A stretch of DNA of 64,000 nucleotides, from assembly GCF_033807715.1 (NCBI RefSeq), contig NC_084601.1, forward strand, positions 21,470,129 through 21,534,128, given 5' to 3'. How positions within the stretch are numbered: position 1 is the stretch's first letter; every line of letters starts with the position of its first letter. The notes beneath the pieces were generated by a model. That model did no database searches. It was not told where the DNA came from and saw only the letters and a list, made by a program, of their open reading frames with translations. This document shows, piece after piece, positions 1 to 11,989 of this stretch. This DNA comes from Cololabis saira (taxonomy: Eukaryota; Chordata; Actinopteri; Beloniformes; Belonidae). Made by a program: the position numbers and the translations under genes.

Positions 1-2590
1 GAGTTCAGTGATAATCACCAAAAGTCATTTTTTACAAGATCACTGAGATAGCACTGTAAGACCTCACATACTGATAAACTACATGCTCATGACATGTTTT
101 CAGACTACCAACATTCTAAGTTTCTCTCCAGATCCATGTGTCTTCAAAACAATAAAAATACATTCTTATCTATTGTTACATTTTGTGTATTGGAAAAAGT
201 CTGGCAAACAAATATCTAATAGAGTTCACTTCACCTCTCTTCACCCCCTGCTGTAACTTTCCCTTCTCTCTCCATCACCCGCTCCTTTCTCTTTTTCTTG
301 TCTTTGCATCAATAAGTACTCCCACTCTCTCCTTCCAGCAGAATGCTACCACAAAGGAAGTTTAATGTTAACATTAGTCTATAATGACCCATGCTACTGC
401 GTGGGGGTCTGTCAACGGATCAAGTCCATTTAAATAACCCACTGGCATTTTAATGTTCACAATCTGAAGCAAAAAAATGCTTGGATGTACTTTTAAATTG
501 TATGTTTCAATTTCACTCTCATGTTTAAAAGGCATGTTCCAAAAGTATCTACATATTTTGTAACAAGCAGTCCATATCAGGCATTAAATTTAAAAAGTCT
601 GAGACGGACAGTAATGTCATCTTGTCATTTCCACAAGCTCTACATGTGGTCAGATACAGGAGAGGCTCTTGTTTGTAGCTACGAAGAGTTTGGAACCACT
701 AACATTTTCATGAATGCAGAAACATGTACATTTTGTTCACGGTTGATGCACAAATCTCATGAATGTAATAGGAACAAAGTAAAACTAATGGAATAGTACT
801 TTTTGACATGAAGCGTCAGAGTGGTGTATCAGGTCGTAACCTAAAATAAAATATGGTTTATCTTAGTCCAATTACTCTGGCCTGAAATAAAATGTACATT
901 TATAGAAATGCTTTTCAATGTACAGACATTAGAAGGATCTAAATCAAAAACTCTTCTCTCATTTACTATCTAGAAAAAAATATATATAGAAAAACTAAAT
1001 TATATAAATGTTTCCTCTTTTCATCCATGATTCTAAGTCTGCTTGTTTTTCTGCTCCTCTGTCTGTAGCTCATTACCCTCGATAACATTATGGGATCAAA
1101 TCAAAATCAATATACTACGGATACATAATTAAAACAAGTCACACATAATGCAAAGAAGTGAACAACCGTAAATGCAAGATATGAAGCCAAAACTTTTATG
1201 GTCCTTGCTTTATTGACTATAGATTTGTTTTCTAGGCCTATTTCCGTTTTGCCATTTCATGGATGATTTTTTTTTTTCTTTAATGCACCAGAAAAATAAA
1301 TATCACCACTTATGTAACTAATACTGGAAGCTGATCTGTTAACTTGTGATGTATTTGAATTTTGAACTTAACTTTGCATGCTTATATTTGCCTATATTGT
1401 TAAATCATCAGCAGTTACATGAACTACATATAAATAGGCCATAAATGAAGAAAACACACCATTACACATACCTCTTGACAAAATGAATAGATGTGGTGAC
1501 AGGTCTTCCCATCATTCTTGCTGTAAGGTTGACTTAACATCACACACCGTGCTGATTAGACCCCTTGTCTTGCACCTGCAGGGAAGCACTTCTTGACATA
1601 ACAATGGTAGTTGTAGATCTGTGCGTTCCCATGAAGGGTAAAGGGATAGATTTCTTGACACTGAAAAAAACGAGTATTCAGGCAGCGATACAGACTCTTT
1701 TAGAGAGTTTGAGACCAATGTTTATTTGACAGACTGCCTGCATGACGAGGGACATGAATATGTAGCTTAGATGAGACGGATTCGGATATCATGATTTTGA
1801 GGTTTTACAGTGATGTCAGCATTTGAAATTACATTCAGGGCTAAGCTCAATACATTCAGGGCTGAAGCCATGGCAACCTTGCCTGGCGATACCTATGATC
1901 AGGCTTTATTAGCTCTTAATCCACAGCTGAGATGTCTAATTCACTGAAAATGCTAAGAGCTAAGTAACTAAAGACACGAGGGGTACTCATTAATCCCATT
2001 AACTACAATGCAACTGTCACTCAAAAAAAAGGTAATTTTGTATTAATTTGTCATTATATGATTTCACTTTATGGAGTACAAATTCACCAGCCATACAGTT
2101 CTCATGGATGGGAAATCTAGCAGTGGAGACCAAAAACTATTTTGGGCAAAAGGTAATAAATAAGTTTATTTTCTGCTACAAAGTTGAACATTTTGACATG
2201 TTTATCGATGGAGTAGTCCCGATTCTGCTGGTTTTTCAATTTCCTTACCGACATCAGATGAGCAAGCGAAGTTTAATACTGAATTAGTTAAAAGTTAACT
2301 ACTATTAGCCTTGTTGTGGTCAGAGGTAACAGGATCTAAAAGAGATTTACGCTGTTGCCTATAAAGTTGGAATTATTTTGTTTAAAAGAAACATTCCTCT
2401 TTTATTTTAAATAATGTCATGACAGGATGTAAAAAAAAATGTTTTAATTGTTTTGTTTGTTTCTTTTGTGCAATTTATGTGAAATAGTGTGTAGAAATTA
2501 AAAAGGTTTATAGGTTTAAAAGGATCTTTTTTTGTGCCACTGACTGTGGGTTTATATTCACATTAATCGTAAGGATGAATGAAAACTCAC
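1..2590. other. Anonymous AT-rich DNA, no gene seen
   Basis: No open frame here has a recognisable domain, a codon pattern unlike the background, or convincing splice-site framing. The longest frames (91 codons at 521-796, 79 codons at 2048-2287) are composed of AT-rich low-information sequence. I see no terminal inverted repeats or microsatellites of note. Old, unrecognisable repeat sequence is the likeliest content. Confidence 0.6.
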
Positions 2591-2700
2591 TTGTACAGGA
2601 TTTTTCTTCGATGCACATAAGCTTTATTTACAACAATGGATAACGAGTCTGAGTACGGATCAGAAAATTCTAGGTTCTCCTGGCTAGCTCACCTGTAACA
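2591..2700 (+). mobile_element. End of a 5' LTR (boundary upstream not found)
   Basis: The stretch directly upstream of the primer binding site ends in CTGTAACA, so it has the CA end expected of an LTR. The LTR must lie here because a tRNA-Pro-like primer site starts six bases further on. I could not find a convincing TG start or a target duplication upstream, so the left coordinate is arbitrary. No second LTR copy is visible downstream of the gag/protease scraps. Confidence 0.4.
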
Positions 2701-2705
2701 TTAAA

Positions 2706-2723
2706 TGGGGGCTCATCCGGGAA
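2706..2723 (+). promoter_or_regulatory. Primer binding site, tRNA-Pro type
   Basis: TGGGGGCTCATCCGGGAA matches the well-known tRNA-Pro primer binding site used by many retroelements at 16 of 18 positions. It lies just after a CA end and about 100 bases before a gag-like frame, which is the standard order LTR, PBS, gag. Confidence 0.7.
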
Positions 2724-2821
2724 ATAATGGTAACCCAGTCCCGTGAAGTGAGAGTGAGACTTTGTGTAATTGTGTATTCGTGTTGGCTTTTGCTTGTATC
2801 AGTAGTTTGTGGAGGCTACAA

Positions 2822-3756
2822 ATGGCAGCTCCATTCGATGTGGGCCAATTTCTGGAGCAGCTCTCTTTTGACCAATTAAATCAATGTCGTAAAGCTGAGT
2901 TAGCTCAAATTGCGGACCACTTGTCCATCACGTGTCCAAAACAGATCCTCAAAAAGGATCTTAAGGACTTGGTGGTAGCAAGGTTGGTAGAGCGGGGACT
3001 GCTGGTGTTGCCTTCCCTGTCTGAGGTCAAAGCTACCAGTGCTTCAGCTGAAGTGCCTGATACTGGCCCCACTGCTGTGAAGGTGGATGGCCACAAGGCA
3101 GGGACCCCTATGGATGGGGCCCAGTCTGGTTTGGTGGAACTTGACGTGGACAATGAGGTCGCTGGTGGGAGCAAGACTCCTTTCACGCTTCCTCGATTTG
3201 ATCCTCTCTCTGAGACTGGCTCCACTAGGGCTCGGCTGAAGCTCCGACTGGCCCATTTACATTTAGAGGCCCAGGAAAAGGCACAGATGAGGCAATTTCG
3301 GCTTGAGATTAAGAAGCTGGAAATCAAAGCTGAGAAAGCTGTTCGCATCCACCTTGGCCTTTGGATGTTTGGTCTCTACTGGTACAATGCAAAATCCATG
3401 GCAAAGCACAAGAAGTTGTTTCTGCGTTCCCACTTAGAGACAGTTTAAACTATGATACGGTTAAGGCGACCATTTTGAAGGCCTACAAACTTGTTTCTGA
3501 GGCTGGTGTTTTTCCCATGGCTGTTTGTTCTGCATTACCAATAGAAAGGGTTACCCTCCTGTTGGGTAATGATATTGCAGGTGGAAAAGTCACTCCTGCA
3601 TTGGAAGTCTTGAATGCTTCTAAGAGTACCCACCCAAAGATTATAAATCTCTCCCAGTCTTCACCCACTCGTGCCCAGAAATTAAGACAACAAATTGAGA
3701 ACTTTGACTCTGATAACAGTGAGGTTAGAGTGCACAAAAGAGTGTTTGCACACTAA
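2822..3756 (+). pseudogene. Gag/protease remnant of an LTR retroelement
   Basis: An open frame from the Met at 2822 runs to 3448; its first ~175 codons read as a gag-like protein (acidic middle, then an Arg/Lys/Glu-rich helical stretch around 3235-3350). From about 3361 homology jumps to a second frame (3361-3756) that continues the gag segment up to about 3504. It then changes abruptly to a retropepsin-like segment with the motif LLGNDIAGGKV at about 3562-3594. Two deletions therefore seem to have fused gag N-terminus, gag core and protease; nucleocapsid, reverse transcriptase and integrase are absent. The family is probably Ty3/gypsy-like; a retrovirus-like origin is not excluded. It is dead: frame changes, missing domains and no 3' LTR. 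The start was chosen at 2822 because the codons before it do not resemble gag. Confidence 0.7.
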
Positions 3757-4139
3757 AACAAATGTCATTTTCATTTGAAGGCATATCTGATTACTTTTAA
3801 GAGGTACTCTCTAACTTTGGTTGTCTCCCATCCCTTCTACTGGCAAAACAACAGCCAACGTGACTTTCAATTCCAGCTTCACAGCTTTTCTCTTTCATTT
3901 TTTTAATCACATTTGCAATTATGCTAAATGAAATTATGAGAGAACTGTAATGAACTGGCAACTTGTCCACCATCTACCCCACTTCTCACCCCACAGAGCC
4001 TTATGTGTGCACCAGCTCCAAATGTGTTTTTGGATTCAGGCATGTCCTCCATTATTCAGCCATGTCCTCCATTATCCTCAGTTTGACTCTAAACAGGGCA
4101 ATTGGTTAATAAATTGACATTATGTGCTATTAAGATGAA
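3757..4139. other. Unassigned spacer
   Basis: Low-information sequence between the LTR element remnant and the LINE scrap. A short tandem echo (CATGTCCTCCATTAT, about 4040 and 4062) is the only structure seen. Confidence 0.5.
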
Positions 4140-4620
4140 CCATGAACCTTCAAGCACCCTGTGGAGGATATAGAGCTGGTCCAGTGTTCCACGACCAGGA
4201 ATAAAACCGCATTGTTCCTGTCGGACGAATTCTCCTCTCCAGTACCTTGGCATAGACTTTCCCAGGGAGGCTGAAAAATGTGAACACATTATCAGATCCA
4301 CCCCGGTTTGCCACTCCAGCAGCACTGTCCCCTTCTGCCATGCAATGTTGCAGAAGCGTGTCAACCAAGACAGCCCTACGCCATCCACAGACTTGAGGTA
4401 CTCAGGGCGGATCTCATCCAGTCATCTACATCCCTGGCACCTTGCCACTGATGAGTTTACGAACTACCTCAGTGACTTTGGCTTGGGTGACGGAAGAGTA
4501 CACCCCCAGAGTCCACAGTCTCTGCTTCCAATGAAAGGTATGTCAGTCGGATTGAGGAGATCCTTGAAGTATTCCTTCCACCGTCTGACAACATCCCCAG
4601 CAAGGACTTAGCTAACAGTG
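4140..4620 (-). pseudogene. LINE reverse transcriptase fragment
   Basis: Read on the minus strand, two frames (main one 4089-4388, plus the continuing part 4389-4611) carry reverse transcriptase signatures: a segment with DGVGLSWLTR, then a frameshift, then LERR followed by QEQCGFIPGRGTLDQLY. These correspond to the finger/palm region upstream of motif A of non-LTR retrotransposons common in fish (I suspect the I/Nimb group, unproven). Endonuclease, motif C and 3' tail are missing, and there are at least two frameshifts, so this is an inert scrap. The ends are where minus-strand coding similarity stops. Confidence 0.75.
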
Positions 4621-5310
4621 AGCCACTACCACAATCAGATAATTTCCAGATTATCTGACTGTTTTTGATGATTCTTTTGCTTGTCTTATGGGAATGATGG
4701 CTTTAATTTTTTCAATTCAACAGCATATATTACCTGGCTGGCTGGACAGCACTGATCTGGCCTAAATCCTGTCTCTGCACACATTCTTATGATAGCTCAT
4801 ACATTTTTTTGTTCTTTTTCCCAGTGCAGGACCCAGTGTTTGTAGGATTTATCAGAAAATGTATAAAATTCAAATAAGTTTGCAGCTAAAATGTGGGTTT
4901 ACCATCCTTAAATATACAGTATCTTTTATCAGAGGCTGCCGTCAGCTATCAAAACAAATAGATTGAGGCTATGCTTTGCAGCAGCATTTGACTAAGAGTT
5001 GCAGGGCATTTGAAATTACTAACAAACTTTTTTTTCACTGTTTGGGTAAAGCTCTGTGCTATCTGACAGCCTATGAATAATTCTTCCTGAAAAAAGTGAG
5101 CTGAAAACATCAAACCCAAAGCAAGTCTTTGAAACCAGCCTGACTTCAAAAAGAGCCCACTGTGCACTTGATTCTGCCATGGATAATAATTCAAGATATA
5201 TTGTGATTTTAGTGCAGAAGTTAAAAGTTATTAAATATTTGTTCACAACTAATTACAGCTTTTGTGTAATACATTTTTACATTTAAGTAACCATTATATA
5301 TTCCTGCCTA
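4621..5310. other. Unassigned sequence
   Basis: AT-rich stretch with no domain-bearing frame, repeat ends or microsatellite that I can name. Confidence 0.5.
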
Positions 5311-5398
5311 TGCCTATGAAGGACCACTGGGATGTGCTGGTTCCTATCCCAGCTCTCTTTGGGAGAAAGTCAAGGGTACACCCTGGACAGATCCTGGG
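5311..5398 (-). repeat. SINE, 3' half (interrupted copy)
   Basis: On the minus strand this reads as the body of a tRNA-headed fish SINE, with the stretch around 5375-5390 corresponding to the conserved block that in many copies precedes GCCTATCCCAGC-like sequence. The other half resumes at 6679, so a Harbinger-like element has split the SINE. The two halves join without loss if one copy of a CTG target duplication is removed. Confidence 0.65.
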
Positions 5399-5599
5399 GC
5401 CTGTACTACGAAGCAAGTTCAACATATCCAGGATATCTTTTCCTTATCCAGATTCACTAAGCGGGACAATTGCAATCACGCTAAGCGGTCACACGACGGT
5501 GGTTATCAACTCGGTATATCAACCCAGGTTTCTCCAATCTGGATATGAGCGCGTGCACATAAAAGGGGCGGTGTTTTCAGCGCATGACCAATCGCAAGC

Positions 5600-5770
5600 A
5601 TGGAGAAGTCCGCTGTCAGAGCCGCTTATTTCAGTAGCGAAGAGCAAACTATAATTTTACGGAAATATGATGAGTATAGGCATATAATACAGGCAAAAAG
5701 CAACACAGTTGCAGCTGCAAAAGGCAGGAAAGACAGCTGGCAAAAGATCGCTGACTGTATAAATGCGTAA
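5600..5770 (+). pseudogene. Myb/SANT-like DNA-binding exon, element-borne
   Basis: An ATG at 5600 opens a 56-codon frame ending at TAA 5768-5770. The product is charged, with Trp at residue 47 in a D-S-W-Q-K-I-A-D context and AYFSSEEQ near the start, which is the pattern of Myb/SANT (trihelix) N-termini encoded by PIF/Harbinger elements. The end is probably not a true stop: the bases GC|GTAAAT form a good splice donor at 5767, so the frame would have continued in a downstream exon. That exon was not found; a 180-bp foreign repeat begins about 20 bp later. The role, if expressed in an intact relative, is to bind the element's ends and help the transposase enter the nucleus. Here it is a leftover. 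Confidence 0.55.
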
Positions 5771-5784
5771 ATTCATAGGGATAT

Positions 5785-5972
5785 AAACATATATTTGAAT
5801 ATTCTGGGAATCTTAATCTTAAACTGTAAACCATGATCAGCAATATTAAAATAATAAAAGGCTTGCAATATTTCAGCTGATTTGTAATGAATCCAGAATG
5901 TATGACATTTTTTTTGTTTTTGTGTTTGCATTACAGAAAATCACAATATTCTAATTTTCTGAGACAGTCTGT
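5785..5972 (+). repeat. Interspersed repeat, copy 1 (AATATTCTGGGAATC family)
   Basis: Near-identical sequence recurs at 41345-41521, from TTTGAATATTCTGGGAATC through AATATTCTAATTTTCTGAGACAGTC. The two differ mainly in a T-rich stretch near 5910-5935. The ends contain AATATTC/GAATATT-type inverted words, suggesting a small DNA-transposon derivative. This copy is inside the Harbinger-like element at 5396-6678. Confidence 0.7.
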
Positions 5973-6678
5973 ATATATTGGTTCTATAACTATTGTTGTT
6001 GACCGATAACTTGTGCTGATGCTGTACCAAAGAATTGGGTTTTTTTATTTATTTAATTTAATTTTTTATTTTTTCAGGAGGGGGGTATTTAGTATTTTAA
6101 AGTGACTTCTCAGAATGTTCGAGGGACGAAATTGAAAATCCCTTTTTTGCTATCCCCTTACAAATGCATCTTCTTTTTCATTTCTTCTTGATTTATTTAT
6201 TTAATTGGTATTAGTTTTGGATTGACTGTACATCGGATTTTGGGTGATGATTTGTTTTATTTATTCATTGATTGATTTATTTTTTATTTTCTCCTCCACC
6301 TCTTTTTTCTTTTTTTCCTTTTTTTTTGGATCGTTCATACAGGTACTCATCAGGGAAAGCAAAGGGGTTTTGGTGGTCCCTGAATACGCGTTCTCTTCGG
6401 AGGGATCCTCTCAGGATCCGCGCACCAAGCTCCACTGGATTCTCTTCGAAAGGGCATGTAATTTTCCAAGAGAGCTGATTGGTCAGTGGGCGGTGCTTTT
6501 ACACCCGGCGATCTGTATCTCGAACATAACCTGCTCCGGAGCAGGTTAGCGGTTCAGCATAAGTTACCATGGCGATGTGCCCCGCTAAGAAGTGAACCAC
6601 CGTCGTAGTCCTGAAAACCCAGGGTTAAACCTGAAGTTACCTCGCTAACCCCAAATCCCGCTTCGTAGTACAGGCCCC

Positions 6679-6882
6679 TGGTCCATCACAGAGCCACATA
6701 TTGACAATTTAAACACACATGCTCGCACTCACTCTGACGGACAATTTAGAATCACTAATTACCTGACATACATGTTTTTGGAATATGCTGGAGTACCCGG
6801 AGAAAACCTAGCCAAGCGTGAGAATGTGGAACCTTGTTGCTGCCATGTAACTGTGCTAACCACTAAGCCACCATGATCCCTG
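6679..6882 (-). repeat. SINE, 5' (tRNA-like) half
   Basis: Minus strand 6882 to 6679 reads a tRNA-like head with the A-box-like TGGTGGCTTAGTGGTTAGC at 6872-6854, a decayed B box, then the SINE body (TTTTCTCCGGGTACTCCAGC, 6808-6789). It is the partner of 5311-5398. No tRNA gene is implied: the B box and acceptor stem are not intact. Confidence 0.7.
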
Positions 6883-6930
6883 TGATCAAACACAGGAAAG
6901 AAAATAAATAAACAAATCATGTACAACTAA

Positions 6931-7412
6931 AGGCTGAAATATGCTTCTGCGTCACACCAACGCAGAGCACACGGCGCAGCCGTGACGCCGTGCTGAACCC
7001 TTCAGACTTCTCCGTCTCTCCATTTGGTCGCGGTGCAGTACCCCCCGCGGTCACTAGTTAGCGATCTTTTTCTGAATGGTTTATCCGACTTTTTCCGGTC
7101 ACAGTAAATCAAAGAGATAAGGACAACTATTGTGCAAAAAACAAAAAAAAAAACAAAAATCACATATAAACGAAGAAAAGAGCCCTGGAAGTTCACTACT
7201 GCTTCAAACAGGAAACCGGAAATGCTTCGCTTTCAAACGAACCAATCACAGCCCTCTCGGTCTGCGTGTGGACGGCGTCTCCTCGACGCGTAGTTACAAT
7301 TTTCGGGAGGTGCACGTCAGTGACGCCGCAGGTGACGGCGTGTCCTCTGCGTCGATCCAAACCACACGCCGTAGGCACGGCGCCATTTTGACGCAGAAGC
7401 ATAATTCAGCCT
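6931..7412 (+). mobile_element. Harbinger MITE, long copy (482 bp)
   Basis: Left end AGGCTGAAATATGCTTCTGC and right end GCAGAAGCATAATTCAGCCT are inverted repeats with one mismatch in 20. The left flank is TAA, the usual Harbinger target, but the right flank is TCC, so a target duplication is not shown. Internal GACGC/GCGTC words are frequent, as in the shorter relatives at 13687, 25633, 33462 and 41660. Confidence 0.7.
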
Positions 7413-10400
7413 TCCATGATTCACAGAGGTGTGACCTATGGACCGTTACATAGTTATGAAACAAATTATTCCAGTTAATGGATGACAGATGCAGTTATCT
7501 TCTTTTTTTTTTTTTAAATGTCCTCTGTATATCCAGCCATACATTCAAAGATGGGCCATACTCACTTTTTCCAATGAGAATCATTTTACTAGTCACAAAC
7601 AATTAATAAAATATGTATCTCCTTTTGGCCATTTCTGAAGCGTATATCCCAAAAAAAACAAAAAAAAAATCAATGCTCCCTCCACTTTTATGTTGTTATC
7701 AGTCTTTCCTCAGATATAGTTATCCGTCTTTTCCACTCTCATTTATTTAGATCTATGACATTTGTGATGTGTTTTAAAATTTGAGAGACCCTTACAGAAG
7801 CATAGAATAATTATACAACTAGTTTCTTGATTACAGTATATGCTTAAAAAACAAACAAAACAATCCTATCAAACATACTTCCATCTGTTACATTTTTCAC
7901 TATATCAGAATAATTTCACATCTACAGATATGATTGGACATGCTGTCGTCATTTTTTTTTTTTTTAAACCTCATCAGTTTTCCATCTTTAATTATTTTAC
8001 ACAAAGCTGTTATTGCTTTGACCTTAAATCTAATTTGTTAGACAGAAAATCTGAATCATATGCACAGCACTTAAGAATTCATATTCTTCTAGTACAGTTT
8101 TCCATATGTTTCTACTTTACTTTCACTTGTGTTGTCTATGATAATTGTGCAACTTTGTAGATTGTTGTAATCCAGAACTGCATGTATAGAAGTGAAAAGT
8201 ATCTTCTCGTCAATGTCAGGTTGCAGCATATCCTCTAATCATTGTGTGAGATGAGGTGAGGTCCATACAAATTAATTAATGGTCTTTTACCTTTCATTAT
8301 GTACAATTAATACAATTTTGTCACAATAGTTAGATTGGTTTTCAAGATAGTTTGGTATGGTACAGCATCTTTCTTGTGGCCAGCACAAGGGTAACAGTAA
8401 CAATAGTCATGTCTTCCAAGATCTTTAATACAATTTCGGTCTACACAAAGCATTCAACCGCATGTAAATGGAGAAGCTATTTTTAGTAAAGACATTTAAT
8501 ATGCCTGGCATTATGTACCTTTTTGAATACACTTATTAAACCAGAACAGGAGTAAGCATGATGCTTGGCCACTGCTTAACATGATGAAGAGTTAACATAA
8601 GCAGGACTTGGACATTGAATGGACACACGGAATGTTATAAAACAATATGAACCAACATACTAGCAATAATCTAAATCAACTGGAGGAAGCCCATGAGATA
8701 CTACAAAACAAAGAACTAACAGCTCAGAGGAGCCACAGCAAGTAATGCATGCAGGATTAGCTGCAGGAACAGCAGCAATGAGGTGACTAGACGTGCACAC
8801 ATCAGGAGAGCTCAGGGCCATCTGACTGGTGTTTCCCTTTTATATTGAGTGATTAAGAAAATGATTGGCTGATGACTTGCCAATGATTGACACATGAGCT
8901 GGAAGGTTTATCCTGCTACATAATAGGATACAATACAATGTTCCATTTAAAATATCAATTAATTCTTTGTCACAGCTCCACAGACATAAATTTGTTTATT
9001 TGGAAAAGGAGAATCAGTACTAAAGACACTGTTTAATACGGGTTTTCCTAAAAAGATCAAGAACGTCCGATGAGAATGGAAATCAGATTACCAGCATTAT
9101 CGTTTGTCCCAGGAACAACTGGGGCAATCAGAAAAAACAGGCCATTTTTTAAACTCTTTTCTGTTCATACTTACTATCTAAAAATAATTGAATCCCATAA
9201 GAACATGTCCAGCCAACTTTTCCAACAAAGTCACTAATGAAATTCCTCTAAAAAAGTGAGAAAATCTCTGCTCTAATGTGGGCCTTGCGTGTCATAATGT
9301 CTGGCTTTCTGTGCGTTTTTATAGCACAGAGATCACATCTCTGCTGTCAGAAGTGTTAAATGATTCTCAAGCTCTGTGAAAGAAAAAGAGCTGAAGGAAC
9401 AAGAGACAGTTTAATTTGATCAAAGCAGATAATAAGTCATTTTAATTACATAATTACTTTGAAATATTATGTCTCTCTCCATCAGGGCTTTGTCTTTTTT
9501 TTCTAGGATATTAATATCCATGTCTGTGGAAACACATGTTTGTGTACATTTGGCCATGTTTCCAGGTAAGAGATGCCATACTCACTTGTAGCTATAGTGG
9601 CTGGAGCTCCAAAACATACAGCTTGTGTGTAAAGGAGCGAAATGTTTTAATCTTTTTCATGAAAAACATCCCCATAGCCCTGAGTGGTTTACAAGGTAAT
9701 CATACGTACTCATTATGTTTTATTGAGCTCTAGGCATTTTTTTTCACATCCATTAAATCTGATCAAATGATCTGTTGCATCATTGTCAAATGAGATAGAT
9801 ACCAAACAGGTTTTGAGTTACTTACTTTCTTTAAAAAAAAAATCTGTTAAGTCCTCTATCCATTTGGAAAAGGGCTGGCCCTTTCAAAACTACTCACCAG
9901 TAGATCGGATAAGGTGTTTGCTTGTCATGTTGTTGCTTCAGGCAATAACATGAACCAAACAGAACAAAACCTGCCCAGGGCTACAATGCTAACCAGCACA
10001 TTTTTCTTTCAAATAGTGAGCCTAAAAGATGGATTGAAACTTAAAAAACCCCAGAATTAGGGCTGGACCCAAATAACCCACCACTGTCCAGGGTTGAACC
10101 CTGGCACACAAGCCAGTGCTACATCATGAGACACATTCAAAGCAATAAACATATCTCATCATTTTTGGTTCTGAATGATTGAATTAATATTTTCTATTAA
10201 TAAGACAATGTAATGCCTTCATGGTTATTTTCCGGAAATGGAATAACTGATACTAAGAACTATCTATTAGAATTAAAGAACTAAGAACTCTATCTATTTA
10301 GAGCTCTGATTAAACTCTCTGATCATTATTTAACAGTGCTATGCTGACTGTTTTTTCCCTTTAAACACTTCAGAGACGTTGTCACTCGTCGATTTCAGTC

Positions 10401-11020
10401 AGTTTATAGTGACAACAAGAAGATGATGGAAAGATACACTTATAACAGTGTTGAAAAGAGGTGCTTAAAAAAGTAACAGCATCATTGTATTGAATGTAGT
10501 GTGATAGTTTAACATTCCCACTTTGAAACAAAGTAGGACTGATCTCAGCGAGCAGTTAAACTTGAACTGAAGTTGGTTTCCGATTCAGCTGGAGGATCAT
10601 TTTCCTACAATTTAGCGCCATGGGGTCTAAGATAAAGTCCAGGTCTAAAAACCACAAGACTGCTCAAACTTGGAGGAGTACGTTAACCTTCAAATAGTAA
10701 AGAACATCTAAAACACAGTTTTTGATTTGTGAAACCTTTATTCTATTTGTCAAAATGTAAAATAGGGCCATTTAACTGACCTTTCACCTGCCCAAATGTT
10801 AAAAATAAAGGTTAAAAAAGGAGAATTTTTATTAAAATGAATCACTTTTCATTAATTGATCATTGGGTGTTATTTTTTCAGCCCTCTGGGTTTGCAGGTC
10901 TGATAATCATATATCTGCATATTTGTTTGTTAGGTAGGTATCTGGTTTTCAGTTTGAGGATCAGATATTCAATTAAGCAGTGATAGGATGGCCTACCACG
11001 GTGGAGCAACAGTCATGAAA
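7413..11020. other. Long anonymous stretch
   Basis: About 3.6 kb of AT-rich DNA with no recognisable domain, repeat end or RNA gene. Minor marks only: homopolymer runs at 7502-7516 and 7954-7967, and a 25-codon frame at 10620-10697 whose ATG has a good Kozak context (GCGCCATGGG) and a basic N-terminus. It could be the start of a lost ORF1 of a LINE, but nothing follows it. Confidence 0.5.
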
Positions 11021-11267
11021 CCCCCACTGGAGTACATTAAGTAGTTGATTGTCTAGATTTTCAAGCGGCGGTCTTCTGATGGTGTTGTCCTCCCTCCTGC
11101 TACCTCCAGCGTTCATCCATCGGCTCGTGGTGTCCTGCTCTGTGGACTACAGTTTAATCCTCTTGGAATGTCAACTTCGGCGTGGTGTGCCAATCTTTTC
11201 CTGGCCATCTGCCACATGTCTGGGGTAAAAGTGAGCTGCCTACCAAATACCCAGCGGGCAAGGGGGA

Positions 11268-11308
11268 GTGTGCTGCATTTGCCCTGCTATAAAAGGTAGT
11301 CCTATATA

Positions 11309-11372
<64 letters not shown>

Positions 11373-11787
11373 GTATAGAAATGAAAGCTCGAACTGACCA
11401 AATGTGTTCACATTGCTTAAAAAGCAGACTATTTGACATAACAGTTAGCTGTCACTATAAAAATCCATAGTAAAGCTCCTTTTCAGGGGCGTCCATGTTG
11501 GAAATATGCAAATTAAAAGGTCCAGATACACCCAATCATAAAAATAAGTATTCTAATGGTTTTCCCATGCTCTGAAACCATGAAACAGACACCAAGTTTG
11601 CATTTCTAGCCCATTTGGTTCAAAAGTTATCACCAAGCTATGTTTTGATAAGTGGCCAATATTAAGGCGGCCATATTGGATTTCCAGCAAAAAAATGGCC
11701 AGGTAGTCCATATAGGTTGTGTTCCTACTGGGTCATGGATAATATTTCTGGTGGACTACCTTTTATAGCAGGGCAAATGCAGCACAC
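11268..11787. mobile_element. Element with perfect 35-bp inverted repeats
   Basis: Positions 11268-11302 and 11753-11787 are exact reverse complements over 35 bp (core CCTGCTATAAAAGGTAGTCC on the left). The 450 bp between holds a (TA)n array and unique AT-rich sequence. The outer flanks retain weaker similarity (GGGCAAG... on both sides), so the true ends may lie further out, near 11250 and 11815. No transposase and no clear target duplication were found, so the superfamily is unknown. Identity of the two arms after insertion suggests a fairly young copy. Confidence 0.7.
11311..11369. repeat. (TA)n microsatellite
   Basis: About 59 bp of nearly uninterrupted TA dinucleotides next to the left arm of the inverted repeat. 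Confidence 0.95.
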
Positions 11788-11989
11788 TAAGAAAACAGGG
11801 GACTTGCCCCCCGGGTAAAACCGCTTACTGTCCACACCCCAACGAGGCTTGGATTATTCATTGTATACTTCTACTTAAGCTCTGAAGCCCATCAAATCTT
11901 ATTTGATTCCCCTAAACTTTACAACTCATCAAAAATCTAAATTTTCTGCATCCTGGGTATTCCAGTAACCAAAGAAAACAACCAATTAA

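Larger units (their letters stand above)
5396..6678 (+). mobile_element. PIF/Harbinger-like element with CTG target duplication
   Basis: The left end GGGGCCTGTACTACGAAGC (5396-5414) and the right end at 6660-6678 are exact reverse complements over 19 bp. If the element starts at GGGCC, it is flanked on both sides by CTG, a 3-bp duplication consistent with PIF/Harbinger biology (a CWG-target subgroup exists, to my memory). A Myb/SANT-like exon lies inside at 5600-5770. No transposase is present, so the copy is non-autonomous. It carries a further foreign repeat at about 5785-5972 and a run of poly-T/A sequence at 6040-6320. It was inserted into an older antisense SINE. Confidence 0.7.

Noticed and set aside
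521..796. 91-codon plus-strand frame
   Set aside because: No domain, AT-rich composition, no splice or promoter context.
10620..10697. 25-codon frame with strong Kozak context
   Set aside because: Too short; nothing homologous follows; at most a lost ORF1 start.
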